A DNA stretch of 64,000 bases from Mesostigma viride (GCA_009746045.1 RPFO01000082.1:4656741-4720740); one strand, 5' to 3'. Counted from the first letter of the stretch, positions 26,020-38,766 are shown. Translations and numbers: made by a program. Notes: a model not told the origin generated them from the sequence alone.

Positions 26020-28760
26020 ACGTGTCCCCCGCTCCTTCCCTTTATTCCACCAGTCTCCGCTGCCTACGTCACATGTCTCGGCTTATGCAACGTGGCAACT
26101 TTCATGCATCCTATCTCGAAGCCTGTAGCTTGAAGAAGCTTCCCAGCTTACACATTGCCGTCGGGTCGTGCTCCCCAGCTGATCTGCAAGTCCCCCGCTC
26201 CCATGCCACTAGTCTGGGAGGCCTTCTCTCACGTATCATCCAGCACCGTGTCAATGGGAATGCAGATGCACTGCGTACGCGTCGTTTACTGATCTCCCCT
26301 TTCATTCATGCTGCGATGGATGAGCTGTGTTTGCCCCACATTCTGCATTTGCCGCAAGTGCAGGCTGCGATGCCGCTCGTGGTGCGCAACACTTTCGGCA
26401 CTCCCATTGCCGCCTTGCATTACTCTCCCACCTTGGGACAAATGGTTTTCAGCAACGGGAAGGTCAGCCGCAATACAACGCCCACCGAGCTGGCCACCAT
26501 CTTGGCAGGGCCCTGCCCCTGCCAACAACAACGGTATTTCAAGTACCTTGATCCCACCTCACAGCACGTCATGACCGCTGTCAACCTCAGCATTCTGCCG
26601 AGCCACACGCTTGTAGACCTTTTTGCCAAAGGCACCAAGTTTCGGCCGTGGGTCCAGCGCACGTGTGCCAAAGAGGTGAATGCATTGATTGCTCTCAACA
26701 TCACTGCGCAAATTCTGCAATGCCATTTGCACGGACCTACAGCTTGCTCCCCATGCATGGACCCGTGGTTTAGCGCCGTCATTCACGAATGCAATGCACG
26801 TCTCACAAGGCTTGATTACCGTCTCCGGCAGGTCCACCGCACCACCTGGCAACACCACAGATAAAGCACTTTTGACCACTTCAAGCAGGACTATATTGAT
26901 CACGTGTGTTGACAAGAGTGCCAACAACTTTGCTATTATCTGCAATTAAGAAGCACTACCTTGCTACTTTGCAACACGAGTTGGCGTCCAGCCCTACCTA
27001 TGTTCAGCGTGCACAGTCCACCACCAGTATCACTGCTGCTCATCGGGCTTTTCTGCACAGCCAATTAAAACATTGTTGCTCGGCCATTCCTTAAGCGGCA
27101 GCGACGCGCCACCGCCACTACGTTCCCATATCTGTATCTCACTCTGCTGCACAAAAATCCTGTTGCTTTGCATGCGCACGCACCATTGCTGTGTCGCATT
27201 CCGCCGGCCCCACTGATGCCTCTATCGAAACTCATCTGCCATGCTTTGAATGCTCTTCTCCCCGAAGCCAACGCATTATGGGTGGAGCTAGGTGCTGCAT
27301 GTCGGATGCCGGGTATGAATGCGCTGGTAGTTGGATCGTCATTATTATAGACTCAGCCCAAGTACGCCTACGCCTTGCCGCCCTTAGCCGTTCTAAGACA
27401 ACAGCAGAGAAGCGTATACCTAATAATGCCCATAGATAGCCACCTATGATTTCACCACTCTATATACCACACTAGATTTGCATGATTTGAAAGCTCGTTT
27501 AGATAGCCTCCTTACTCGTCTGTATGCACGTCTACAGGCCTCACGCGGGCGCAACCACCTGCACGTGCGTGTTTCTCAGACCAAGCCCACGGCAACGTAC
27601 GTGGCTCTCAGGGATTGCGGCAGGTGCTATCGTGCGGGATGCTTATAATTATATTATCACGAAGCGCAGGTTGTCTCCTTGATATTATCACGATCGAAGG
27701 CTGACCTTGTTCATTGGATCTCCTATCTTGTTGATAACACCTTCATTTGTTTTGCGGGCAATGTATACTACCAACAAGCTATATCGGCATCCCCATGGGC
27801 ACTAACTGTGCCGCCCGGGCTCCTTGCAAACCTCTATCTAAGTAAGTATAAGTAAGTAAGTAATAATAAGTACTTGCGTGTCATGCGCAAAGGCATGCCA
27901 CGGAGTACTATGCTAATTAATCTCATTAGAAAAATAATTACACAAAAGTTTAAACAAATATCGTCTGCATCATATCCCCCAACCGCTAAGCACTAGATGG
28001 GGATGTAATCCTCATGCATCCGAGTTGTCCTCTACTGTAATGGCAGACGAGGCGGTAGTGTAGCGGCTATCCTCAGGACCAATAACCTCCACCTGCGGAC
28101 TTCTACCCTGGCTAGCAACGGGCTGTGGGGCCCGTGGGGCCGGAGAAAACAGGACCTCTAAGGGGAAGAAACCTCTTAATCTATACACTTATGAGCTTGC
28201 ATTCATGGAGAATCTCATGGCCTGTTCTCATCAGGCGTTTTATCCACACATGTCTATAGATACATTGATGATGTCATTGCTTTTGACAACCCTGATTTCG
28301 CAACCCATTTGCATGTATATCACAGCTGGTCTGCCTGGCATCTACCCGCAAGCGTCCCTCACGTTAAAGCTCACGTCGGAGGATACTAGTTGCAACTAAT
28401 ACCTCGACGAATAATACCTCGATTAATACCCATAATAACAAGAAGGGCTCAGGGCTGGCGTACGGCTGTCGATGATCAATAAAGGGCAAGGATCCTAAAT
28501 ATCAGCAAATTCCTTTCATTCGCTACCCCGATATTCACAGTCTCCTTTCCCACACAGCAAAATATGGTGTTGTTCTTAGTTGAAGTTTCATCGTTTTTCC
28601 CGTCTTTGTTCTTATTATCGTGTCGATTTCATCACGACTCTTGTTGAACTCTTGCATCGTTTGTTGGTCAAAGACCATGACTGAGACATTATGCTCCGTC
28701 AAGTCCGGTGTTTTTTGCAACGTCACCCAAATCTGTTCGGTGCTGCCCCTTGGTGCCCAC
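26020..28760 (+). pseudogene. Penelope-like retroelement, decayed
   Basis: Successive pieces follow the order of a Penelope-type polyprotein: the Cys/His-containing N-terminal region (GPCPCQQQRYFKYL ... LVDLFAKGTKFRP, 26500-26650), VDKSANNFAIIC (about 26908), LHKNPVALHAHAPL (about 27150), RT motif A YDFTTLYT (about 27445), motif B IGIPMGTNCAA (27783-27815), motif C YRYIDDVIAFDNPDF (28255-28299), IYPQASLTLKLT, IPFIRYPDIHSLLS (about 28510) and a C-terminal FHRFSRLCSYYRVDF (about 28588). Pieces lie in different frames with stops between, and a foreign element sits between motifs B and C. I see no GIY-YIG endonuclease after 28760, so the copy is either truncated or of an endonuclease-lacking type. 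Confidence 0.8.
27838..28160 (-). mobile_element. Insertion of family C element inside the Penelope-like copy
   Basis: The sequence is the reverse complement of 42890-43030 plus 43528-43646: a coding end around SSDEDYIPI-like codons, then CAGACGATATTTG, TGTAATTATTTTTCTAATGA and a tail of TTAC units (here GTAAGTAAG at 27840-27875). It splits the RT between motifs B and C. It provides the pre-insertion (empty) site for the inverted-repeat element at 43041-43523. Confidence 0.7.
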
Positions 28761-29059
28761 AAGCTCTACAAACAGGTCGTGGACCGACTGGATCCATCTG
28801 GACCCTGTGATGCCAGATCTCCTTTGCGGACGTTCCAAGCTTGGCACTGGATAATTTCGTTGTCCACATCGTCGCATCGCTGCAGCAACACGATGTTTTC
28901 TGGCATACGCGAGCTTTTGGTTGGAACCCGCCGCACATTTGAAAGTGCTGTCCTCCGGATTTTCGCCTTTGCACCGTGTGCAGTTCTTGGACGTTTGGAA
29001 TCATGGCATGGCTAACGTAATTAATGACTGACTAGCTAGACCTTTTCAGTGGTTTTCCA

Positions 29060-29392
29060 TTTGCGGGTAATAATGTCCTCGTAAATGGTGGGAGATCGAG
29101 CGATCGCAGCTATGGTGCTCACCACTAGACACTCCCGGCCAGTTAGGCTCGAAACACACGCCCTGATCAAGCAAGCTGTTTCCGGCCCCACCGTCTAGGT
29201 CATCTAGTCGCTCTACACGTAAGCCAGCCATAATTTCAATGCACAAGGCTACACATTTCCATCTCCATTCATATTCATCATCCTGAACGACTCGAAAACG
29301 CGGACAAGATAACGGCAGGCTCGAGCTGCCATGGTCCGAATTCTCCCGATTAAATTCTGGCCTGCATGCGCTGGTTGTCTCCTTGATAGTAG
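29060..29392 (-). mobile_element. Dispersed repeat family A, copy 1
   Basis: About 330 bp related to 44085-44330 (plus) and 61045-61335 (minus). One end carries the 43-bp GATTTCTGGCCTGCGCTGG-type motif. On the minus strand copies 1 and 3 encode a shared peptide with IEIMAGLRVERLDDLDGGAG and SLLDQGVCFEPNWPG, suggesting a once-coding sequence. I do not recognise the protein. Confidence 0.65.
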
Positions 29393-29399
29393 CATGCAA

Positions 29400-31300
29400 C
29401 TTACCTCCAGGGCACCGGCCCGGCCCGTCCCGTCATCCGTCATCATGGCCGAGCGTACCGGCACTCGTAGTAATTGGATACTAAGTCCGGATGACGCGGA
29501 GTTACTATCTGCGACTCCAGACCTGGGCGAGTTAGTCGCGCCACTTGCCTTGGTGGGTGGCACGGAAGTATCCGCGAAGAAATTAAGTACCTCATCCGGT
29601 ACTCCGTGGCATGCCTCATGCAGTCGGTGCATGTTGACGCACCGACTTACTAATATCACCTCTTCGGGTACTGAGCATGGGATGCATGGAGCAGCCTGCC
29701 GAGCTGTGGCGGATGGGGACTAACTCATATAACCGACCGACTACCCACTCAAGACCTGAGCCGTGCGCCCCCTCACTAGACCGGCTAAACTACCGACTAC
29801 TGGCGGCACGCGCGGCCGGGCCATCAATCTGGCATCACTGATCATGCTTTGAGCACGTCATGATCCAGCTATGAGAGGGAGCTATATGTGTGCAAATGCT
29901 CGTTAAGCCGGAACTTGACCTGCAGGCCGGCGCAAATGAACGGCATTGCATAGTGGGTGGTAACGAGCTGGTCCTAACTAGTAAAATTAACAACCACGCA
30001 CTATGAACTAAGCTCCAGTGGTTCAAATGGCATTCTTGACATGGGTCAATACATTACCAGCGTAGATCGAGGGCGTGGTGTAATACCGCCACGCCCATGC
30101 ACAATAGATGTGCATGGTACCATCAATTAGTACACGGGGACTATGGTATCACCTGTACTAGACATTAAATGCATGCCGCACCATTAAGCAGCGGCGCCTA
30201 GCTGCAGGCCTGCAGCTAGTACCTAGGGCCGGCTCGCACCAACCACTGAGGTAGACCCCTCATCCGCTCAATCCCTCTTACTCAGATATCAAGGAGACAA
30301 CCAGATATGGTCGGATATGCAGGACAAGCAGCGTTGGGCGGACATGATTGTCAAAGACTACGACCCCCCAACTGTGGGTACGTCCTAGGAAATATATAAA
30401 GCATGGTAGGCATATAGTTTGCGTGCAAGATTAGCTCGAGGCCTCACTTGAGCTAGGCCCATATTTTAGACTAGTTAGTTGGGGATATACATGTACATAT
30501 TGACGCAGTCACGTGTCTATTAATTAATTGACGTCTTGGGAAGACGTCCACTATATCTTAAACTGGGGAATTCAGTTCTCCGTGGTCCCCCAACGGGGAC
30601 GCGAGACTTTAATTAATTAATTAATTAAAGTCGATCTTAAATAATTAACCAGGTAGACACCTCACGTGGCCCCTCCCCAGGGCTGCACCCAGCTCAGCCT
30701 GGCAGGCACCTCCTCACGCGGGCCAGGCCCAGCAATGCTAGACGCCGCAATATGGCCTTAAGGCCCTCACTTTCGTAGAACAGCTTGTCGAAGACATGGG
30801 GGCCTAGGCCTCTCCGGGATGGACAAGATGATGGACAAGCCCAAGCTAGATTTTCGATTAATTAATTAATTAATTAATCAAAATTAATTAATTAAATTCA
30901 TGCCATGGTAGAAGAAAACATCCATGGATCGTATAGCATAATAAATAATTGATAACTGACCATGCGGCATGTGCTGTGGCCCGCACGCACGCATGCGTGG
31001 CCGGAACCCAGCTGGCTATGCATACGGCACGCTCGTCCAGACAAGACCCCTGAGCCAGCTGGCTTATTGTGCACATGGTAAGAAATCAGTCTCCTAACAT
31101 AGACCTGTCAACCTAACAAAATATTATGTACATCTTTTTTTTTATCAAATGTTGCGTCTCATTTTATCAACCGGTGCCAATGTGGAAGAGCGCGAGAGTA
31201 GAGCTGGCCATCATGGTTTGACAGATGAGGGTAGGTAATACAAACCTCCAGCCGGGACACAAATCATTTTACGACACTAAATTGCCGAGGAGAAAAATCA
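29400..31300. other. No gene; AT-repeat and retroelement 3' ends
   Basis: A perfect hairpin GTCCCC-CAAC-GGGGAC sits at 30585-30600, followed by GCGAGACTTTAATTAATTAA and further TTAA units to about 30630; this resembles the retroelement 3' ends elsewhere in the window. Another TTAA-rich block lies at 30855-30895. No coding region recognised. Confidence 0.45.
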
Positions 31301-31355
31301 TTCGTGTATTACTTACAAAGGATGGAAGTGCCATGTAAGCAGGGCGACGTGATTT

Positions 31356-34300
31356 TCATGCCTGAGGCGGCGCACTAGGTTTAGCGGGGGAGGCCACCGC
31401 GGTCGGGACGGCGACCTGCGCCACCCTCCACATGTACCACGTGCCATAGCTACGATAGGGTGCCCAAGCGGCAGCCAAGGTCTCCATCTCTGCGGGTGAG
31501 GGGAGCTTTTTGAGGTTGAAGTAGGTCACGAAGCCTTTGCGCACGCCAAGGTCTGCAAAATTGCAGAACCCAACCCCAACCCCACCACCACCACCACCAC
31601 CACCACCACCCCCATCCCCACCCCCAACCCCAAACCCAAACCCAACCCCAAACCCAAACCCAACCCCAACCCCAACCCCAACCCCAACCCCAACCCCAAC
31701 CCCAACCCCAACCCCAACCCCAACCCCAACCCCAACCCCAACCCCAACCCCAACCCCAACCCCAACCCCAACCCCAACCCCAACCCCAACCCCAACCCCA
31801 ACCCCAACCCCAACCCCAACCCCAACCCCAACCCCAACCCCAACCCCAACCCCAACCCCAACCCCAACCCCAACCCCAACCCCAACCCCAACCCCAACCC
31901 CAACCCCAACCCCAACCCCAACCCCAACCCCAACCCCAACCCCAACCCCAACCCCAACCCCAACCCCAACCCCAACCCCAACCCCAACCCCAACCCCAAC
32001 CCCAACCCCAACCCCAACCCCAACCCCAACCCCAACCCCAACCCCAACCCCAACCCCAACCCCAACCCCAACCCCAACCCCAACCCCAACCCCAACCCCA
32101 ACCCCAACCCCAACCCCAACCCCAACCCCAACCCCAACCCCAACCCCAACCCCAACCCCAACCCCAACCCCAACCCCAACCCCAACCCCAACCCCAACCC
32201 CAACCCCAACCCCAACCCCAACCCCAACCCCACCACCACGCCTACCCCCACGCCCAGCCCCAGCCCCACCCCCACCCCCACCCCCGTCGTCCAGAGTCCG
32301 CTCCCAGAAAGAGAGTGAAGGAGAAAGAGCGAACGATACAAACCATGAGTCCGCATGCACCCATGCACCCACGTCAGGCAGAAAAAAAGATGATACCAAA
32401 TTACCACAAAAAGACCTTGAGGTTGTGCTGTGTGCAAGAGGTTCAGACGAAAAGACAGCATTGCTTCTCTACACGAAGCCACACGCCGCATGGAAAATAA
32501 TATTCCTTCACCCTCAAACACACACGTTTTATGCCATCTAAATGTCTAATTAAGGAATGAATTAACTAATTGATGAATTAAACTCGTGCTCCCGTTGGGG
32601 AGTCACGGAGCATTAACCCTGTTGGATGGATGGATGGGTACACGCAATCCTACCGGTCTATTCCATCTAGGAACAAAAACAATCCTACTCTTTATCTATC
32701 GTGCCCTAGACCCTAGTGGTCTTGCCTAGCATGCTTCCCGCGTTTGCAGACACGCGGGCGCTTCCCCATCTAAATGTCTAATTCAAGTTATGTATTATTT
32801 GCGAATTGCTATGGAAGTATCAGCCAAAGAGGGGAACATACAAATAACATCGATATCTGCGCAGCGAGGCCAACGCCACAGACTGTCAACACATTCAGGC
32901 CCCTCACATACCATGTCACTCCCTCTCCCTGTCACAAACAAGCACTGCGCAGAAACCATGGACACCCCATCCTCCACAAGCCATCGGATTACTCTCTAGC
33001 CCTCTCCTTGAACATGGCTCAAAATCCATGGGCGGATGTGCACATAAATGAAAAGAACCACCTGTGACATCATCTGCTTTAACTACCGATGCACGACACA
33101 GTTTACTAATTGCTTAGTAGTTGTTTAGTAATAGTTTAGTATTAGTATGTGCTGGACCGCGTAACTAGCTGATGCCCGTAACATGTCAGCGACTAGCCCG
33201 GCTGGCTTCCCCCCGCTCACCCGCGCAGGATCTCGAGCGCAATTCTCCAATCGCACGACCAGAAGACAGACTATGCTAGGAGAGCGCAACAACAGCTGGC
33301 GTCCGTGGCAAAGCGCAACTGGTTCTCCCCACGCCACCCACGCACTAAACAGAGCACACGGTCAACTGGCATCAGTAATCCAGCCCAGCTACCGAATTCC
33401 CCCCTCACTCGCACGGTACATTGTAATACCGCACATCACGAGGCACCGACTGCAACCTAGCTCAGGCCCCAGCAATCCAATCCCCGCCCCCCCCCCCCCC
33501 TCACCCGCACATGGCAGCACGTTGGGCCGCCCCATCGAAAAGATTAGCAGCATCTGGACGGTCCACACGCCGACGCCCTTGATGCGCACGAGGCGGCGCA
33601 CAACCTCCTCGTCCGGCAGCTCCTCCAGCCCGTCCAGCTCCCCCGCGCGCGCGCACTGGCAGATGTTGTGGATGTACGACGCCTTCATGCCGGAAAGGCC
33701 GACGGTCTTGAGCTCGTCCACGGTCTTGCTCAGGATGGCGTCGGGGGTCGGGAAGGGGGTGCCTTTCTTGAGCACATCGGTGTTGACGTCGTCGCCCGTG
33801 TTGTACGCGGCCAGATCGGTGCCTAGGTAGGCAAGAAAGCGGCGCAGGCTGGGGAGGGGGGGGGAGGGAGACAACCGACGAGGGCGAGAAAAGGGGGGGT
33901 TGTTGCTTTATGATGAAATGTGAATGAACTGGGTCTCAGAGAACTAGGCAAGCTAAGGGGAGGCGGGGCGGAGAGACAAAAGGAAAATAAAAAGTCCTTA
34001 CACCAATATAAATCGAACTTCGAGGCCGTTGGTCCAAAAATTAGGGGGAGTACCGCCGATAATTAGGCGGTTAATCGTGATGCAAAAATCAGCCATTCGG
34101 GTGTGCTCCGGAGATCTCAGGAGATCGAGGGACGAATAAAAGATACACTACGTGCGAAACATGGGATCCAACTGACTGACTGACTGACATTACAACTTAC
34201 TACTAGGCAAAGGGACGGAAAACATTTCAGCACCGACAGAAGGATCTTCAGCTGCCCATGGGCATCTAGCCACGGGCAATGTAAAAAAGGGACGAAAGTA

Positions 34301-35762
34301 AAGCCAGGCGACGGGCCACTACTTTAGCCACAGGCAACTAGCCAGTAGCCACAGGCCACGGGCAACTAGCCACGGGAAAAAAAATTCAGCAACAGAGGGA
34401 CGAAAGGAATGTCAACGGCCCACTAGACTCACTAGCCAGAAGCCACCGGGCCACTAGCCAGAACCGGGCCACGGGCAACGCGACGGGCCACAGGAACTTA
34501 GATTCTGCACAGCCGGACTTGAATAGGAGTCTCCAATAGCAGAGTCCAACAATAGAGAATACTAGGGGGCCTGGCCCCCGCCGGGTCTACTTGTCCATTA
34601 TAAGTACAGGTACATTACGATGCCATCCATGACATCCGGCGTGCCAGGAATCGGCGCAGGTTGGGGGGAGGATGGAGAGATAAAAGGAAAGAAACAAGGG
34701 GTCATTATGATGTCATTAAGATCTGACATGGTTGAGGAACCGGCGCAGTCTGGGAAGAGGAAAGCAGGGAGGAATTAAGAGACACGGAGGAAGAGAAACA
34801 AGGCATATTCATGCCATGAATGAACAGATTGCCACATAGAGGAAGGTAAGCGATTCGACAAGATCAATGACATGGGGGGAAAGAAGTTGATGAGGAGTCA
34901 TGCCGTGTACAAACCGCCAGAGAGAACATGCAAGGATGCACTGCGGACATCGTAGCAGATGTAACTGGCTGCAGGTATTTGACAAATGAGGTAATTTGCC
35001 GGCTACCGACCAGATCTGCGGTTTGTGTGGCTAAACACACCTGGACCTCAACAATTCGCCGTTCACGCTGTTTCACACACTAGTACTTTGCCGCAGAGCC
35101 CCCGGGCTATAGTGCTCTAATGGCCCTACATGCAATGGCACATTCTATTGCAAGGCAGAATAGATTCTTAACATTCTGCACCTAACAAACATAGCTTGAC
35201 CTAAATTTACGTAGCATGCAGGATGCAAATAAAGTGATAATGCCGAGTACATGATTGATGGTGTGAATGGCGCGAGTACGAAGTATGTTGCTAAGAAGAT
35301 TTACAATAAAGGGTATGCATGGCACAGCATTGAAAGGCCACCATGACATGGGGTGCGAAATAAATCTCGTGGACATTTTCCGAAGCCCGCCGGATTAACT
35401 TACATAGTGCTGGCTGCCTTCCCGTTCAGTTGCTGATAAATAATTGCTCTTATCAAAGCCTGGAACACCGAGATGTCTGTCCTGATGGTGAACGAGGGCG
35501 CCCCATGAGCCGCAACCAGGGGAATGAAAGCCGGGTCGACTTTGCAAAGATGCTCGATAGCCGTTTGGTCCTCTACTTTCAACGCTAGTCCTGTCCCAAG
35601 GTTAATTGGGGCGGACACGCTTATTCGGGTACCCTTGTTTCCTTCCTCTCCACAATTAGCCACAAGCTTTCCCGCTTCCGCCACGAGTGGGTTGGCATAT
35701 CCTTCATCTGCCTTTCTTTTCCGCGCCCGCGTCGTCATTTTCCTTGGTTGCGGCGCAGCCAT
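31356..35762 (-). CDS. DNA-3-methyladenine glycosylase (AlkA/HhH-GPD), three exons
   Basis: Exons: 35762-35404, 33848-33505, 31552-31356 (TGA); phases 2 and 1 match and give 299 residues. The enzyme would excise alkylated bases (3-methyladenine type) as the first step of base excision repair, in nucleus or organelle. Exon 1 has a basic N-terminus ([11 protein letters not shown], a possible nuclear signal) and ends in [18 protein letters not shown]. Exon 2 carries [13 protein letters not shown] and the helix-hairpin-helix [15 protein letters not shown], ending NVLPCA. The codon of the catalytic aspartate in the following DLGVRKG is split by intron 2 (G then AC). Exon 3 ends with the family's W.PYRS.GTWYMWR signature. 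Intron 2 (33504-31553) contains a long CCCCAA array. The gene diverges from the epimerase at 36804, about 1 kb apart. Confidence 0.9.
31662..32232. repeat. Telomere-like CCCCAA array, about 95 perfect units, in an intron
   Basis: From about 31662 to 32232 the plus strand is uninterrupted CCCCAA; the stretch 31681-32220 is exactly ninety identical units. Flanks are CCCAAA and CACCAC variants. Sense RNA of the glycosylase gene would read TTGGGG, the telomere repeat of Tetrahymena, whereas plant-type telomeres are TTTAGGG. It is therefore either an interstitial telomere-like satellite or a simple repeat of coincidental unit. Confidence 0.95.
33849..35403 (-). other. Glycosylase intron 1 with degenerate CCACGGGCAAC repeats
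   Basis: At 34255-34500 short phrases of the type AGCCACGGGCAACTAGCC recur irregularly. Nothing else is recognised in this 1.55-kb intron. Confidence 0.5.
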
Positions 35763-36803
35763 AACAGATATTTTCCTGGAAAACGCTTTCTCGACTCTTT
35801 GGACGACTATAGATGGCTTGAAGGTTCGTATATTTGCCAGCGTGTTTTTGTATGCTACAGAGCACTAAGCATTCCTGAATTCGATGAATTTGCAAGAACT
35901 GATCAATATCCGCGGTACGTCAATGTGGCACTGCATATCTCTTCGCCGTGCATGTCATCGTCGCGCAGTCTCATTAGCAGTTCGCCATCAATTTTATAAC
36001 AACATTCAAGTTGCTTGTGGACGTCCGACTTGGATCCGTCGCGTCCCGAAATCCCCCGGGCTCCGGACCCGTGCAAATCACTTATCCTTTCGCCTTCGCG
36101 GGCTTCGCGTTTTGTCAATTGCATGCACTTTTCTGGACTGACTACACTTTCATGTAGCAATAGGAAACTGGGAATAGGAGGTCTGCATTCTCAATTCTTC
36201 AACAATCTGTGTAATTGGAACTGTCCTAATCGATTATCGAACCAAAATTTTCACTGCCAATGAAGCGGGGAGCCAATTGGCGCGCCCCAGATTTCGCGGG
36301 AGATCCCGGGGCCTGCGGCAAGAAGGGGCGCGCGGTGCGGCGTGGGCTGGCAACAGTATGGCCCTGATGCTGTCAGACGCGCGACAAACGTGGCAGGACA
36401 GCGAGCAGCATCCAGCATGAGCCAGCATGTCGCATCAAAGCTCGCATCAATTTCATACGGAATGGCAGCATTACCGAATGGCCATGCTTGTGAAGACCGT
36501 GTCGCACGGCCAGCCAGGCCTGCCTGATGTCCTCGATAATAATAATGCCTTTTAATTAACACGTCGGGACGCACGACAAGTCTACGACAAGACATCTTTC
36601 TTTTCATTTCGCCAGCGGCATGTGATTCACTGGGCGCTAGGCATTTGATGTGTTAGAGATCCAAAAGCAGGAGTAAATATTAGCCATGTGTGCTGGGAGA
36701 TGAGCTCGCGATCGCCATGGAAGCCTTCTAGTGATTTGACCTATTATTTGGTACTAAGAAATTGGGCTAAAGTACTTTAGCCACTCGAACCATCATACAA
36801 GGT

Positions 36804-38099
36804 ATGCGGTTGCCGACAAGCCAGCCCGGCGTCGGGCGCCCACGAAATGCAACGAGGGCGTCCATGCTGTTGAGCTCGAAGCTCTGCATTGCCTCCGTGG
36901 TTGTGTGTTTCATGGCTTCCTGGTTGTTCGCCCTGCAATGGCTGGGGTACATCGCGTTTTTCGGGCCTGCCTCGTCTTATGCCTCATCCGAGACAGCAGC
37001 GCCGGTGGTTCGCGGCATGAAAACAGCTCATCTAGTCTCTGAAGACGAAGGCGAGTCCGCCGCCAAGCTGCACATTCTAGTGACGGGGGGAGCCGGTTTC
37101 ATCGGCAGCCATGCGTGCCTGCAGTTACTCGAGCTAGGGCACAGAGTAACGGTCGTGGACAACCTCTCGCGCGGCAACGTGGGCGCCATCCGCGAGCTTG
37201 AGAAGATCGCCACGCCGGGCCAGCTGCGTTTTGTGCTGGTCGACCTGGGGGACAAGTCGGCCCTCATGGACGTGTTCGCGAACACCGACCCGCCCTTTGA
37301 CGTCGTCATGCACTTCGCGGCGCTGGCCTACGTGGGCGAGTCCATGGCCCAGCCGCTGCTCTACTGGCACAACATCACCGCCAACACGCTCACGCTGCTC
37401 GAGGTCATGCGGTCCCATGGCGTTGGCCGACTTATTTATAGCAGCACATGCGCCACATATGGTGAGCCGGAGAGCATGCCAATCACGGAGACCACCCCGC
37501 TGGCTCCCATCAACCCCTACGGCAAGGCCAAGAAGGCATCGGAGGACGTGATTCGCGACGAGTCGTGGGCAAACCCGGCGTTTGGCGCGGTGATCCTCCG
37601 GTATTTCAACGTGATCGGGAACGACCCCCAGGGACGCGTGGGGGAGGCCCCCCGCGCGGAGCTGCGCCATCACGGTCGCATCAGCGGCGCGTGCTTTGAT
37701 GCCGCGCTAGGTCGGCTCCCAGGGCTGACCATCATGGGCACGGATTACAAGACCAAGGACGGGACGTGTGTCAGGGATTACATTCACGTCGTGGACTTGG
37801 TGCGGGCACACGTGATGGCGATGCCGCGGGCGCGGCCGGGCGTGGTCGAGACGTACAACGTGGGCGTGGGCAAGGGCTACTCAGTGCGCGAGTTTGTGGA
37901 CGTGTGCAGGAAGGTCACGGGGAAGGAGATATCGGTGAAGGAGAAGGAGCGGCGGCCGGGGGACTACGCGGAGGTGTATAGTGACCCCAGCAAGATATAT
38001 CGGGAGATAGGCTGGCGCGCGCAGTACACGGAGCTAGAGGAGAGCATCCGGCACGCGTGGAACTGGCAGGTCGCGCACCCGCACGGATATGACTCGTAG
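36804..38099 (+). CDS. MUR4: UDP-arabinose/UDP-xylose 4-epimerase, membrane-anchored
   Basis: Intronless, 431 codons. It would interconvert UDP-xylose and UDP-arabinose in the Golgi for wall or matrix polysaccharide. An N-terminal hydrophobic segment (about residues 27-53) fits a type II Golgi anchor. The Rossmann motif GGAGFIGS lies at 95-102, the catalytic Ser/Thr region [11 protein letters not shown] near 213-223 and the YxxxK pair at Tyr239/Lys243 (PYGKAKK). The order VAYVGES-like, [43 protein letters not shown] and the C-terminal HPHGY match the plant MUR4/UXE family more closely than bacterial GalE. The first ATG at 36804 is chosen because it precedes the anchor; a second in-frame ATG at 36864 also would. 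Its third-position GC richness contrasts with the AT-rich flanks. Confidence 0.93.
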   Translation: MRLPTSQPGVGRPRNATRASMLLSSKLCIASVVVCFMASWLFALQWLGYIAFFGPASSYASSETAAPVVRGMKTAHLVSEDEGESAAKLHILVTGGAGFIGSHACLQLLELGHRVTVVDNLSRGNVGAIRELEKIATPGQLRFVLVDLGDKSALMDVFANTDPPFDVVMHFAALAYVGESMAQPLLYWHNITANTLTLLEVMRSHGVGRLIYSSTCATYGEPESMPITETTPLAPINPYGKAKKASEDVIRDESWANPAFGAVILRYFNVIGNDPQGRVGEAPRAELRHHGRISGACFDAALGRLPGLTIMGTDYKTKDGTCVRDYIHVVDLVRAHVMAMPRARPGVVETYNVGVGKGYSVREFVDVCRKVTGKEISVKEKERRPGDYAEVYSDPSKIYREIGWRAQYTELEESIRHAWNWQVAHPHGYDS

Positions 38100-38754
38100 A
38101 CTAGTAGGTGTTACGAGGGGTGACCGTACTATAGTTAGTTCTTACACACTGACCCTCAACTCCAAGGAGAAGGAAATCCTTAGGCCTCGAAAAGGGTTCT
38201 TTTTGCGCGCGCATGCTCAAGCTGTCTCGGCAGCAGATCATTAAGACCCTGCCTGACTATCGGTATGTAGGGCCCCCCTTGGCATCCTGGCCACTGGGTT
38301 GTGCAGCCATCTAGCTGCATGGTGCCCGGCTCACACAAACGGCCGTTAAAGCTGGCCATGTGAGTGCGATCAATTATTCTGATCAGACACTCCGCAAAAT
38401 CGATCAATTATGGCTGCGATCAATTATGGCTGCTTTACGCGGGGACAATACTGAGAAGTAAACAGGCATTGTTAGTTCTGATGCTGTCGGATTTGGGCAC
38501 CCTGTCCACAATGGCTGTTGACAACATGAAGAGAATTCTATCTCGGCGGTTACACTCCAGCTGAGGTCACAAGAATAGCCCTAGCTTGAACCATTGACCA
38601 GTAGTCACTGCCGCCATGGCAGCCATGCGCCTAGAATGTTTGCCTAGCCGAGCCACCATACCTAGTCACGTGCCCCGCTCACGCACGGCACACAACCAGC
38701 CATAGCCTTAGCTTAGCTTTTGTACAGCCATGCTACGTCCTGGCTATGATCAGG
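38100..38754. other. 3' flank of the epimerase, no gene
   Basis: No coding region recognised. From about 38690 the sequence (AGCCTTAGCTTAGC, GCTACGTCCTGGCTATG) matches 56885-56975, marking another dispersed repeat. Confidence 0.4.
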
Positions 38755-38766
38755 TTACTTGCCCAC

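Noticed and set aside
31662-32232. A true chromosome end or telomere
   Set aside because: Unique coding sequence of one gene continues on both sides, so it is interstitial.
31537-32541. Long open frames through the CCCCAA array (Pro-Thr repeat on plus; Gly-Val and Gly-Leu repeats on minus)
   Set aside because: They arise because the array unit is six bases and stop-free in all frames; only the final 65 codons on the minus strand (31552-31356) match a real protein.
33183-33830. Plus-strand frame of 215 codons
   Set aside because: Antisense to glycosylase exon 2, which carries the helix-hairpin-helix motif.
36251-36607. Minus-strand frame upstream of the epimerase
   Set aside because: No domain, start context or splice support.
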